Positions 18,837 through 28,156 of a stretch of 64,000 nucleotides of DNA are shown piece by piece (position 1 is the first letter of the stretch; every line of letters starts with the position of its first letter). A program made the translations under genes and the position numbers. The notes beneath the pieces were generated by a model, which was given only the letters and a program-made list of their open reading frames with translations, did no database searches and was not told the origin of the DNA. This DNA is from Bacteroides propionicigenes (lineage in GTDB: Bacteria; Bacteroidota; Bacteroidia; Bacteroidales; Bacteroidaceae): positions 1 through 64,000 of the forward strand of contig NZ_JAHBBW010000001.1 in NCBI RefSeq assembly GCF_018390535.1, given 5' to 3'.

Positions 18837-18968
18837 TTAATCACCTTTTTTGTGATTGTGAGGTTTAAGAGATGGCGTATTGCCAGGAGTCTTCTTATTA
18901 TCCCTTTGCCTTCTGTCTGGTTTACCTGTTGACACGGCAATTCTTTTAGGACCAGGTTTTATGCCCAT
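18837..18968 (-). CDS. Small basic protein, 43 residues
   Basis: A short minus-strand frame starting MGIKPGPKRIAVSTG and ending PHNHKKGD. About a third of residues are Lys or Arg and it is Pro/Gly rich with no hydrophobic core, so it is likely disordered or nucleic-acid binding if real. It lies 242 bp downstream of the 49-residue gene on the same strand. I do not recognise a family. Confidence 0.4.
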   Translation of the reverse strand: MGIKPGPKRIAVSTGKPDRRQRDNKKTPGNTPSLKPHNHKKGD

Positions 18969-19012
18969 AATCATTAAAATAAAGTGACGGCTCGGCTTTT
19001 TTACAATATTAC

Positions 19013-19043
19013 TTGCATACTTTTAAACGAATTATTACTTTTG
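19013..19043 (+). promoter_or_regulatory. Plus-strand promoter facing the small minus-strand gene
   Basis: TTG at 19013-19015, 20-nt spacer, TACTTTTG at 19036-19043. No plus-strand protein gene follows. The RNA would start near 19050, run through hairpins (GTTATCG/CGATAAC near 19110-19135, then 19152-19207) and read antisense into the small gene at 19211-19360. Confidence 0.5.
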
Positions 19044-19151
19044 CAGCCTATTAATGTTATACTCATTACCTATAGCCATCGTTCTTCAGGGATAATAATT
19101 CGCCTTGTTGGTTATCGCTTTGCTATATAACGATAACAACATTAATTGTTT

Positions 19152-19207
19152 TGATGATTTGAAAGTTCTAGCAGGTTTGACATACCTGCCAAAACTTTCA
19201 TCATTAA
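19152..19207. repeat. Long interrupted hairpin
   Basis: Three stacked stems: ATGAT/ATCAT, GAAAGTT/AACTTTC and GCAGGT/ACCTGC around a 7-nt loop. It touches the 3' end of the small minus-strand gene. It lacks a clean T-run on either strand. Confidence 0.55.
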
Positions 19208-19210
19208 AAA

Positions 19211-19360
19211 TTAAGCGTATTGGATTAGTCTCCAAGTTACCGCTTTACCACAGTAGGGAGGCATTGTGTTGCCTTTCGCAATAGGTGCCGTCGTTGTAGG
19301 AAAGCCATCAACTTTCCAAACACCACTTACTGGACATTTTTCTCCTGTTTTTGCTGTCAT
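19211..19360 (-). CDS. Small two-cysteine protein, YjzC-like
   Basis: A 49-residue minus-strand frame starting MTAKTGEKCPVSGVWKVDG, with a middle segment APIAKGNTMPPYCGKAVTW. The layout TGE-CPxSGxW, then KGxxMPPxCGKxVxW, resembles small YjzC-type proteins that fold as a short beta barrel. The two Cys could bind metal with other ligands. It was located by reading the sequence directly. Function unknown. Confidence 0.5.
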   Translation of the reverse strand: MTAKTGEKCPVSGVWKVDGFPTTTAPIAKGNTMPPYCGKAVTWRLIQYA

Positions 19361-19455
19361 ATTATATATGATTTAGTGAATATTTGTAGGCACCTGACCA
19401 GCCATACTTGGCCACTTATTTAAAGGATAAGTATCCTCCAAGTAGAACTTGGTAT

Positions 19456-19493
19456 AAACATCTTCCAAGACTCCCCCCCCTTGGAAGATGTTT
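19456..19493. terminator. Strong hairpin, possible terminator
   Basis: AAACATCTTCCAAG (19456-19469) pairs perfectly with CTTGGAAGATGTTT (19480-19493) around a loop containing eight C residues, followed by T-rich sequence on the plus strand. The 19361-19814 stretch holds no gene. Confidence 0.6.
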
Positions 19494-19814
19494 TCGTTTG
19501 CAAATATATGACTTTTTTTCAATATCACAAATAGTTTACCGAAAAAAACTCAACTACAGACAATATATTATCATATATTCACCCTTTCGGCCCTATTAAT
19601 TACTGAATTTCCCTACAATAAACAACACAGAAAAACACAAAATAAGAAAAGACCTCCTGATAAATAAAAACGAGTTAATATGTTCCTTGCAGCCCGGTAC
19701 TTATTGTTCCTACCCGGTTTTAGAGTAGAAAACCTTAAGGATGATAGCAAGAAACGCCTTCAGAACACCTAGATTGTAATAGACCGACTTGTGTAACAAA
19801 CTTTAAATCAAATA

Positions 19815-20745
19815 TTGTCCCCACTATACAAGCGTCAGTTTCCTAAAACAAATTACGGTTATCCCCCCCCCAAAAAAAGAGGGGGGGGACGTGATGCCCT
19901 GCGGAGAACACAAAAGATAGTGGATGAAGATAAGTACGTAGTTGACTTCGACCTCGAACGCTTCTTTGACATGGTAAGTCATAGTAAACTAATAAAAATA
20001 CTCAGTCGCGGCGTAAAATATGGAAAGGTGTAATAAATCTGATACACAAATATCTGCGTAGTGACATAATAAACGAAGAATTGTTCGAAATGAGCACCCA
20101 AGAGAGTCCCCCAAGAGGTTCTTTAAGTCCTCTACTGGGGAATATCATACCAATGAACTGGATAGGAACCTGAAAGATGTGAACATCCTATTACTTATTA
20201 AGCAAACGCTGCGCTGATATTCAGTAAATCCAAACGTAGTGTCCAATGTGTAAAGGAGTCAATAACTCGGTTCATAGAAAGCAAACTCTTCCTTAAAGTG
20301 AACCGTAAAAAGATTGTTGTATCGTATGTAAGAAAAGTAGAGTTCTTGGAATATCCTTTTTATGTAATGAGGAGAGAATGCCTTCCGAGTATACATCTTT
20401 AATTAAGATGAAAGCCAAACTCTAAGAGTTACCAAGTCTGTAATGGGGTACGAAATTAGGAAGTAGAAGCTCATTATATAAGAGTATAGACTGAATATTA
20501 TATCTTACATAGATAAAACGTCTCGGTATTGATGCAAACGAATGGTTAAGGCACTGGATATGTATGTGCATTTGGAAATGCATGGAAGAAAGTCAAGGCA
20601 AAAGTTACGCTTCTAAAGAAACGCAGTGTTCTTGACTGGTAAGCACATCGGAGAGAAACACTCCCTTGGTTATTGGCATGCAACACACAGTCAATTGCTT
20701 CTAATGACAAGTTGCGTAGGATTAGTTTGTGGAACTAATTGACTA
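19815..20745 (+). pseudogene. Decayed group II intron reverse transcriptase (LtrA-like)
   Basis: Translated pieces in shifting frames line up in order with intron-encoded reverse transcriptases. FPKTNYGY and DALRRTQKIVDED precede YVVDFDLERFFDMVSHSKLI (RT domain), then a QESPPRGSLSPLLGNI-like stretch near 20100-20145. Further on are a KKIVVSYVRKVEFLEYPFYVM-like stretch and near 20670-20740 an IASNDKLR piece of the maturase end. Multiple frameshifts and stops make it inactive. Long C and G runs near 19865-19890 interrupt the RT. The intron RNA itself is not recognisable. Confidence 0.7.
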
Positions 20746-20835
20746 CTACCTCAAAATAGAAATCGCTGTATACCGAACAGTGCGTACGAAAGATAGTTTT
20801 CGAAATCAGAAAACAAAAGTAGAAAAAACATATCG

Positions 20836-22205
20836 GACACTGTCCAGAATTTTGTGTAAATGAAAACAGGATTCAGTTGTAAGTTTGTTCTTATATCTGG
20901 ATTCTGTTTTCAAACATAAGCATAAATTGATTCATAATCAAGCCCCAGTTTGAAATAGGCATTGTCCATTTCTTTTCAATCTCCATAAGCGAAAGATATA
21001 CGGTCTTTTTTACAGCATCGTCCGAAGGAAATGAAAGTTTTGATTTCGTGTACTTTCTGATTTTTCCATTCAGGTTCTCAATGAGATTGGTTGTGCAGAT
21101 TATTTTTCTGATTTCCAGCGGGAATTGGAAGAAAACAGTCAAATCATCCCAGTTGTTTCTCCATGAAAGTATAGCATAAGGATACTTTCCTCCCCATTTC
21201 TTTTCCAGATTGTCAAGTTCTGTGGCTGCAACCTCTTTGTTGGGTGCATTATAGATATTCTTCATATCCGCTGTAAACTCTTTCTTATCCTTATAAACGA
21301 CATATTTACAGGAATTTCTGATCTGATGTACCACACAGACTTGAGTGGATGACTGAGGGAATACACTGCGGATAGTATCCGTAAATCCATTCAGATTGTC
21401 GGTACAGGTAATCAGTATATCCTGCACTCCACGGGCTTTTAAGTCGGTCAGGACACCCATCCAGAAAGAAGAGCTTTCCGATTTGCCAACCCACATGCCA
21501 AGAACTTCCTTCAGGCCGTTCTGTTTCAGTCCGACGCAAAGGTAAACGGTCTTGTTTATGATCTTGCCGTTATCCCGTACCTTGAAGACAATACCGTCCA
21601 TCCAGACTATCAGGCAAACAGGATCAAGGGGACGGTTCTGCCACTCCTGGGCAGCCTGATTGACTTTGTTGGTAATGATGGAAATGGCCGATGTAGAGAG
21701 CTCTATTTCATAAATCTCACGCATCTCTTCCTCTATGTCAGAAACGCTCATTCCTTTGGCGTATAGGGAGATAACGAGCTTTTCTATAGAAAGTCCACGA
21801 CTTTCATGTTTGGGCACTGCTATCGGCTCAAACTGGCCGTTACGGTCACGTGGAATAGAAATGACAGACTCTCCATGTTCGGTCTGGATTTTCTTCGGAT
21901 AACTGCCATTCCGGGAGTTGCCGGTATTGTTCCCTGTCACAGAATTCTTTTCATAGCCCAAATGGGCATCCATTTCGCCTTCAAGCATCTTCTCCAGCAC
22001 CTGGGCATGCAACTGTTTCAGAAACTTGCTCACATCCGCTTCTGTCTTGAACTGGCTAAGGAACTCCTTGCTTAACACCTCATCGGGCACTACTTGATTC
22101 TTTTCTTTCATAATCTTCTTCATTTTGCAAATCTATAAAATAAAAAATACGAGACTCAAACTTGAATCCCGTATTTTCCATTTACACAAAATATTTTATA
22201 GTGCC
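20836..22205. mobile_element. IS256-family insertion sequence
   Basis: A 1370-bp element. The 8-bp ACATATCG occurs immediately outside both ends (20828-20835 and 22206-22213), a target duplication of the length IS256 makes. Imperfect terminal inverted repeats share GnCACTnT at the tips and TTTTGTGTAAATG inside. The intact duplication shows it arrived by simple transposition into already decayed intron sequence. Confidence 0.88.
20891..22123 (-). CDS. IS256-family transposase
   Basis: Mutator-type DDE transposase of 410 residues, the usual length. Catalytic residues are visible in context: the first Asp in LIVWMDGIVFKV, the second Asp in ILITCTDNLNGF and the Glu in TTNLIENLNGKIRKYTKSK. It fills almost the whole element. 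Start at the MKKIMKEKN Met; there is an internal Met four codons later. Confidence 0.93.
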   Translation of the reverse strand: MKKIMKEKNQVVPDEVLSKEFLSQFKTEADVSKFLKQLHAQVLEKMLEGEMDAHLGYEKNSVTGNNTGNSRNGSYPKKIQTEHGESVISIPRDRNGQFEPIAVPKHESRGLSIEKLVISLYAKGMSVSDIEEEMREIYEIELSTSAISIITNKVNQAAQEWQNRPLDPVCLIVWMDGIVFKVRDNGKIINKTVYLCVGLKQNGLKEVLGMWVGKSESSSFWMGVLTDLKARGVQDILITCTDNLNGFTDTIRSVFPQSSTQVCVVHQIRNSCKYVVYKDKKEFTADMKNIYNAPNKEVAATELDNLEKKWGGKYPYAILSWRNNWDDLTVFFQFPLEIRKIICTTNLIENLNGKIRKYTKSKLSFPSDDAVKKTVYLSLMEIEKKWTMPISNWGLIMNQFMLMFENRIQI

Positions 22206-22320
22206 ACATATCGAGAACTTGCTTCCAAACAGACCTTTAAGGTGTTATTAGTTTTTATTGATTACAAATTGATTTCGCTTTTTTGATTAACATATGGATT
22301 TACCGAATGACGATACCCAA

Positions 22321-23664
22321 CTATCTCATAGCAATAATTTTGTACATTCTCAACAGTTCTTCAAATAATGCTTCATCCATTTTGGGTAACTGCTCGTATA
22401 CATTCATTTTGCTTACATAATGATGTAAACTAGAATTCTTATGCAGTAATGATAAATTAATAGATTGAACATGAGCAGAAGCAATGTCATCCTTTACCAA
22501 AAAACGGATAGAATCTCTTCTTATAATATCAAAATCCAATAAACTATAATCTTGAGTTGATATTATTAGTTGAGCATTTTGTGCCGCCCCTAAAAAAAAT
22601 TTCAGTAGCTGATTCAACGTATTTCTTTGAACTCCACTACTATAATCATCTAAAATTATCGTTTTCTCTTTTCTAATAGCCTCATCTAATACAATTAAAA
22701 ATCGAAGTATCTCCTTAGTGCCATCAGATTGTTCTGATAGCGGCAAACGCCCTCTTCTATTTCCTGTTTTTTTATCCAAACGATGAAACGTATTCACAAT
22801 GTGTTTTTCCTCATCCATCCTAAACAGCATTCTTAACTCTGCTTCTTGTTTGTCCGACAATGACTTTAGTTTTTGCAATAACTCAGCAGGATACTCTACA
22901 TCAATTTTCAATTTCTCATATGACATTATATTAGTATCTACAGATTTTAAAAACGAACAAATGACATTTTTTAATTGTTTGCTATTTTCTGTTTTATCAT
23001 CAGGAAGTTCTTCATTTAAATCAACATCTTCTAAATCAACAATTTCAAAACCTTCCATAAAAAATAACAAATGTGAATTTAGCAACGCATGAGAAATATT
23101 CGTTTTAATAATAGTACTAAATACTGAATTATTTTTCAATAACGAACTGCTGATAATATAATTCTCATTATCACTAACTTGTATTTTATCTGTAAAGTCA
23201 ACTTTTACGATGTCACTAACTTTATCATACCAACGATGAAATAGATTGATATTAGTTTTGGTTCGTAATTCATCTAAAATCTCCTCATATATAGCATATT
23301 TATCCCATTTAATACTATATAAATACCGTGAATCATTAATATGATATACTATCTCTATTTCAGATGGCTTGTTTAAACATTCTTCGTCAAAAGCAAATGG
23401 CCTATAACGTAAAGATTCATCTTTACGTTCACGAATTTGGGCAATAAGATACTGTAATGCATCAAATGCGCTCAGAATTTTACTCTTTCCAGCACCATTA
23501 TTCCCTAATAAAAATACTAGTTTTAAGATATTTATCTTGTTTTGAGTCGTAAACCCACAAAAATTATTATCCAACATTCTATTACGCTCTTTTTTCGCCG
23601 TAAATAGAATTGTTGTACGCTCCTTAAAGCAATAAAAGTTTGTGACAGTTAATGATTCAATCAT
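22321..23664 (-). CDS. AAA-family ATPase (COG1106-like), possible defence protein
   Basis: A 447-residue protein. Start at MIESLTVTNFYCF (23664), since a minus-strand promoter lies at 23687-23717. Walker A GNNGAGKS at residues 54-61, an ABC-signature-like SEQSDGTKEILRF, and a Walker B-like TIILDDYSSG, then ISTQDYSLLD. SMC/Rad50-like ATPases of this size act in several phage-defence systems, usually with a nuclease partner such as RloB; no partner is next to this gene. AT-rich compared with its neighbours. Confidence 0.7.
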   Translation of the reverse strand: MIESLTVTNFYCFKERTTILFTAKKERNRMLDNNFCGFTTQNKINILKLVFLLGNNGAGKSKILSAFDALQYLIAQIRERKDESLRYRPFAFDEECLNKPSEIEIVYHINDSRYLYSIKWDKYAIYEEILDELRTKTNINLFHRWYDKVSDIVKVDFTDKIQVSDNENYIISSSLLKNNSVFSTIIKTNISHALLNSHLLFFMEGFEIVDLEDVDLNEELPDDKTENSKQLKNVICSFLKSVDTNIMSYEKLKIDVEYPAELLQKLKSLSDKQEAELRMLFRMDEEKHIVNTFHRLDKKTGNRRGRLPLSEQSDGTKEILRFLIVLDEAIRKEKTIILDDYSSGVQRNTLNQLLKFFLGAAQNAQLIISTQDYSLLDFDIIRRDSIRFLVKDDIASAHVQSINLSLLHKNSSLHHYVSKMNVYEQLPKMDEALFEELLRMYKIIAMR

Positions 23665-23686
23665 AAGATATACTTTTTTATATGTG

Positions 23687-23717
23687 CAAAGATAATCATT
23701 TTCGAGCAACCATGCAA
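23687..23717 (-). promoter_or_regulatory. Promoter of the AAA ATPase gene
   Basis: Minus-strand TATCTTTG at 23687-23694, 20-nt spacer, TTG at 23715-23717. Predicted start of transcription is near 23680, about 16 nt before the start codon. Confidence 0.6.
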
Positions 23718-23784
23718 CACAAACAGAAAAAAACTCAAGAAAATATTCTTAAAAGGCTCTGTATTGTATTTTTTCGGTTACTAA

Positions 23785-23894
23785 TTTGCCAATTCGATTA
23801 AGTTTATTACTTTTGTGTTACGAAATCATCCGCTGTAATGATAAGCAAAACACAGCAAGTCACTGGTGGAGCAAACGGAGGAGATTACAGTTGA
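23785..23894 (+). promoter_or_regulatory. Outward promoter and 18-codon frame at the right end of GI-1
   Basis: TTTG (23785-23788), 19-nt spacer, TACTTTTG (23808-23815): a perfect consensus reading right across the attachment site. The only frame before the site is MISKTQQVTGGANGGDYS (23838-23894). In the excised circle this promoter would face the GI-1 integrase; in the present tandem array it faces the GI-2 integrase. Confidence 0.6.
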
Positions 23895-23940
23895 GTAGCT
23901 TTTGAAAATTAGTGATATTCAGCCACTTGGAAACAAATTA

Positions 23941-23961
23941 CGATTCCTGGTGGCACCACTT
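23941..23961 (+). repeat. Attachment site between GI-1 and GI-2
   Basis: Exact 21-bp copy of 6517-6537 (tRNA-Phe 3' end plus three bases). It is the right end of GI-1 and the left end of GI-2. Confidence 0.9.
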
Positions 23962-23982
23962 TTAAAAGACTTCAAATTTGGT

Positions 23983-24020
23983 AAATCCCTGAAAATTAAA
24001 CATTTCAGGGATTTTCTTTT
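23983..24020 (+). terminator. Terminator after the second attachment site
   Basis: AAATCCCTGAAA (23983-23994) pairs perfectly with TTTCAGGGATTT (24003-24014), followed by a T-rich tract. It stands where the tRNA terminator would be when GI-2 is directly behind the tRNA. Confidence 0.75.
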
Positions 24021-24195
24021 TCCTCAAACTCCCACATTTTTAGCAAAATTATGCAGTTCCGTTGGTCTAAATCGTGACCAATTTAGGTCTTGAAGAAATT
24101 GACCACGAATTGTATCATAAGTCATTGATTGTCTTATCGTTTAACTCTTGCTATTCTGCACGATTCAGTAACTTTAAACCATTAATTTTTAGAGT

Positions 24196-25338
24196 ATGAA
24201 ACGACAGACTTTTAATGTGCTTTTCTTTATTAGGAAAACCAAATTAAAGAAATCTGGTGAAACGCCCATCATGTTGCGCATTACAATTGAGGGGCAACTC
24301 ACCGAATTACAACTCAAACGGGATGTAATGCCTACACAATGGAATCAAGCGAAAGAACGCTGTACCGGTAAGGATGCTACATCAATGGAGACTAACCGCT
24401 ATCTCCAATCGGTCAAACTTCGATTGTTAGTCATTCATAGAGAAATGGAAGATGCAGGAAAACTTATCAATCCGATGGAAGTAAAACGTAGATTTCTCGG
24501 GCTGGATGAGAAACACCTGATGTTCTTTGAAGTTTTTCAGGAACATAACGACAAATGTCGTGAGTTGATTGGCAAGGATTACGCCAAAGTAACTATCTCC
24601 CGCTTTGATACTTGTTTACGGTATTTCAAAGAGATGGCTTTGAAAAAGTATCACCTAAAGGATATTCCCATGAAAGAAATAAGCCATGCCATCATTCAGG
24701 ACTATATTCATTTCCTGAAAACAAGGAAGAACTTGCAGGAGAATACAGTAATCCGTTATATGAAGGTAGTGAAGAAAATCACCAACATGGCATTAGCGAA
24801 TGATTGGATGGAAAAAGACCCGTTTATCAATATCCGTTTCCATGAGCAGGAAGTACACAAAGAGTTTCTAACCAAAGAAGAATTAGAAATCATGCAAAAC
24901 AAAGTTTTTGATGTTCCTCGTTTAGATTTAGTACGTGATATTTTTCTATTCCAATGCTTCACGGGGTTAGCTTTCATAGATGTATCTGAATTAAAAGCAG
25001 AACATCTTGTATCTGATAATCAAGGGAATTTATGGATTAGGAAAGCAAGACAGAAAACTAAAGTCATGTGCAACATTCCTCTTTTGGATATACCTTTAGC
25101 CATATTGGAGAAATACAAAGGGTATCCACTGGCGAAAAAGAAAGGAACATTGTTACCCGTTCCATGCAACCAAAAGCTAAACAGTTATTTGAAAGAAATT
25201 GCTGATTTATGCGGTATTAAAAAGAATTTAACCACGCATACCGGACGGCATACATTTTCAACCGTTGTCGCTTTAGCCAACAATGTATCATTGGAAAATG
25301 TAGCCAAAATGCTCGGTCATACCAATACAAATATTTAA
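24196..25338 (+). pseudogene. GI-2 tyrosine integrase, 5' part (lacks catalytic Tyr)
   Basis: 380 residues closely similar to the GI-1 integrase, with the same TGLAFIDV in place of the Arg I motif and with THTGRHTF. The frame stops one codon after the MLGHTNTNI segment, just before the expected KMTQ-Tyr box. The missing 30 codons are at 36263-36355, beyond a serine-recombinase element. The residues at the cut are in frame, so removal of the insert would give a 410-residue enzyme. As it stands the product lacks its nucleophile and cannot cleave DNA. Confidence 0.9.
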
Positions 25339-25523
25339 CATTAGCAGGTACTACTAAAATAAATTCAAGCATAACTAATTGATTGTAAAACCATTACTGG
25401 GCAACTGTTAATCTAACAACAGATTAAGAAGTTTATATGTATGGCAAAATGGATATGGTATCTATGCAACGAGAGCAACAAATAATATATCTGCTGCTCT
25501 CTTAATCAATATGAATAAGTACC

Positions 25524-26762
25524 TTATTCCACTCTCTGATAAGAGCACTTCTGCCCTGTAGGTGTTACTCCATCAGATTCCAATTCCTGTACTGATAAAG
25601 TCATTGAATTAAGTAATAGAATATCACTGATAATCCATTCATCTTCATCGCTAAACATTTCATAGAGTTTGTTACCGTCTATCTTGTACTTACCCACTTC
25701 CTTATAAGAGCTATTTTCTGTACTTGTATATTCAAATGTACCATCACTCTTATAAGTAACATGGGTAGCAACTGCATCACCGCTTGTCATCCTCCATTTG
25801 CCAATAACAAGAGAAGCATAATCATCCTGTCCTTTGATTGTGCCATTATCAATATCTATTTCATAATTAAGTGTGTTCTTGTCTCCATCATAAGAGGTTA
25901 TGGTAGCTTCAAATTTCCAAATATTAGTAGAACTGTCAGATAATTTGAAATCAACTTTATATTGGTCATTGTAGATAAAGTTTGATAGCTCCTTCAACTC
26001 AGTAAGCCAAATGCTCTGTTTTGTTGTACCATTCCATCTTCCAATAAAAGCCCCATCTTCGTCAAACCAACGATAGATAACTTCACTATGAGATAAGGGT
26101 GCATAAACTTCCACAGCATCCATTCCAACACCATCACCTGTTGGTATAGTGAATGCACAAATGCTGTCACCATCCAAAGTATAGCAATAATCTCTTATGA
26201 GTACACTATTGTCGTACCAATTGAAGACGTTGTCATCTCCAAGCCCTCTGATTTCTTTAGATTTACCATTGTTATAAAAGAGTGTACTATATAACGATGC
26301 TGTTGCATCTTCTTTAAAACTATATGCAGATATTGTAATGAATTGGGATGGATTTATAATATAATTCCACATTGGAGTTATATTAGATATAGTCATATCC
26401 TTATATCCTTCAAACTCTTTAAAAACTTTACATGAAAGTTGGAACTCAGAGCTACATATACCCTCTGCTAATTTTTCCTTAGTCGAATTATGGTAAGTAG
26501 CAACCCATAAATGATTATCCTTCAATCCAGTGAAATTGGCTTGCTCCTTGTTTATTACTGTATTATCTGCATGGATGGAATAGTTGAATAAATCAATATC
26601 CTTATAGTCTGTAATTCCATATTCTTTGCAAATAAGCTCTAACGATGTTTCACCTCCAGATGTTGTCGGGGGATTTACCTCCAATTCATCATCCCCACAG
26701 GAACTAACTCCCATGCTTAATGCAACCAATAATGAGGTTGCTAATAATCTTATTGTTCTCAT
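25524..26762 (-). CDS. Surface lipoprotein with C-terminal lipocalin-like domain
   Basis: A 412-residue protein with a signal peptide and lipobox ending MGVSSCGDDE (Cys22). The last 100 residues (VIGKWRMTSGDAVATHVTYKSDGTFEYTS and onward) have the pattern of the Bacteroides lipocalin-like domains of small lipoproteins. The middle region is not recognised. It is the leftmost gene of the serine element, 6 bp downstream of the 26769-27536 gene, and may form an operon with it. Confidence 0.6.
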   Translation of the reverse strand: MRTIRLLATSLLVALSMGVSSCGDDELEVNPPTTSGGETSLELICKEYGITDYKDIDLFNYSIHADNTVINKEQANFTGLKDNHLWVATYHNSTKEKLAEGICSSEFQLSCKVFKEFEGYKDMTISNITPMWNYIINPSQFITISAYSFKEDATASLYSTLFYNNGKSKEIRGLGDDNVFNWYDNSVLIRDYCYTLDGDSICAFTIPTGDGVGMDAVEVYAPLSHSEVIYRWFDEDGAFIGRWNGTTKQSIWLTELKELSNFIYNDQYKVDFKLSDSSTNIWKFEATITSYDGDKNTLNYEIDIDNGTIKGQDDYASLVIGKWRMTSGDAVATHVTYKSDGTFEYTSTENSSYKEVGKYKIDGNKLYEMFSDEDEWIISDILLLNSMTLSVQELESDGVTPTGQKCSYQRVE

Positions 26763-26768
26763 AGTTAT

Positions 26769-27536
26769 TTAATTTAATTTGATTATGATGTGTAATCCCA
26801 TTCCAACATTGGCATTGTATCTAATGTCTAAACCATTTGAAGAAAAGCCTTCAAATAGTTTGTCTAGTACAATTGTTGTTCCAGATTTGAGTGTTGCTCC
26901 AGATTCGAGCCATTCCTTGAAAGTACAATATGGCTTTTTGTTAGTATTCCATTCTTCACCTCCAACAAATCTCATGAAAGAGTCTTCAAACCAAATGTTA
27001 AACTCATTAGTTCTGTCGTTGAACAAGATATATGAATTATCAAACCCTCTACTCAAAGTAATGCGTATATTCTCTGTATCAAACCAAATGTTAGTATCAT
27101 TGCCAAATAGTTTTGAAGCTCGAAGTGTCATCATTCTAACTACTTCTTCTGGCATTAATGGTAAGTGACATAGGGGGAATGGTCTATTCTTATCTATCTT
27201 ACGATAGGTTTCCGCTTCTCGTTGGATATAGATAGCTTCTTTTGGCTCATCGTCTGGAACATATCTAAAGATTAGAATATTCTCAAGAAAGCATATCGAA
27301 TTGAGTGCTTGGACTTGCCAATCTTCTAATGGAGTGTTATAAACATCCATGTCAATATTAGACAAGATTTCATTAATATTAATGTCGTCAGTTCTAAATC
27401 CTGCTTCATTAAAGGCTAAAATCCAATCACTATTATCATTGTAGTTTGTCTTATTGGATTCATTTATCAATAAAGACAATAGTTTGAGTATAGAAATTCT
27501 ATCCTCTCTATTCAAAACTTGGAATAGTTCTTTCAT
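26769..27536 (-). CDS. Hypothetical protein, 255 residues
   Basis: Soluble, acidic protein with no signal peptide and no motif I recognise. Aromatic-rich C-terminal half (FNIWFEDSFMRFVGGEEW). It is followed 6 bp later by the lipoprotein gene. A minus-strand TATCTTTG at 27859-27866 would give it a leader of about 300 nt containing the two DnaA-box-like sites. Confidence 0.45.
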   Translation of the reverse strand: MKELFQVLNREDRISILKLLSLLINESNKTNYNDNSDWILAFNEAGFRTDDININEILSNIDMDVYNTPLEDWQVQALNSICFLENILIFRYVPDDEPKEAIYIQREAETYRKIDKNRPFPLCHLPLMPEEVVRMMTLRASKLFGNDTNIWFDTENIRITLSRGFDNSYILFNDRTNEFNIWFEDSFMRFVGGEEWNTNKKPYCTFKEWLESGATLKSGTTIVLDKLFEGFSSNGLDIRYNANVGMGLHIIIKLN

Positions 27537-28156
27537 GCAATAATTCTAATTGTGCTCACCTGTTCCCTGTGGATAAGCCGTTACTAAATAAAAAAGGTGT
27601 GGGAACTATATATGTTTTACCCTAAAGTCTGGCTTCTCGCATTGCCTTGCTGTGGATAAAACAATAGCCCCACACCAGTTTGAGATATAGAAACCTTATA
27701 AAAGGTAGGTATATAACAAATGATATGGGTGCTATTGCTACCATCTTCACAGCATTACAAATTTTGCGAGAATTTGACTTTAGAAGATAATTTCAATAAC
27801 ACCTTTCGTTAAATATGTCCTTCCAACTCCCTATCACCTTAGTTCATTGGAATTGGTGCAAAGATAGCGAAAGGTTCTAAATTAATGAGCATGGAGTGAG
27901 GATAAATAGTAACTATCGTGCTCTCAAACATAGTCAGAACAGGATATTTAAAAAATTTGCATCCATATTCTGTAAATCCATGTGGGTATCAAAATGATAA
28001 TTCCCCTTATAAGAAGTGAATTTTAGAAATTGTTACCTACATGGATTTATAAAGTTAAAGTCAGTTTCTCCGTCTGAATTTGAGGATAGGACAAATTCAG
28101 ATTGGGGTATATAAGACTGACCTTGCTCTAAATTTGTCCTGCCTTTCAAAGTGACT
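27537..28156. other. Origin-like intergenic region of the serine element
   Basis: No gene seen in 620 bp. It contains two exact matches to the DnaA-box consensus (TTATCCACA on the minus strand) at 27568-27576 and 27651-27659, a GGTGTGGG/CCCACACC inverted repeat around the second, and a 16-bp inverted repeat with one mismatch built on TAAATCCATGT (27974-27989 and 28034-28049). Two mutually exclusive stems sharing CAAATT lie at 28074-28139. Together they suggest a replication or copy-control region. Confidence 0.45.

Larger units (their letters stand above)
6517..23961. mobile_element. GI-1: degraded CTnDOT-like integrative element
   Basis: A 17.4-kb island bounded by the 21-bp tRNA-Phe repeats. 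It starts with an integrase and two HTH excisionase-type genes, then a mobilization fragment, resistance genes, rteA-rteB, decayed sequences, an IS256 copy and an AAA ATPase. No conjugation (tra) genes or relaxase are present, so it is not self-transmissible. The rteA-rteB pair and integrase type tie it to CTnDOT relatives. Mobility of the unit as a whole through its intact integrase remains possible. Confidence 0.8.

Noticed and set aside
19408..19599. 63-residue plus-strand frame
   Set aside because: It runs through the 14-bp terminator-like hairpin and has no protein-like composition.
19865..19890. Runs of C and G separated by A, possible phase-variation tract
   Set aside because: They lie in an already frameshifted reverse transcriptase remnant, so length changes would switch nothing; an assembly or decay artefact is more likely.
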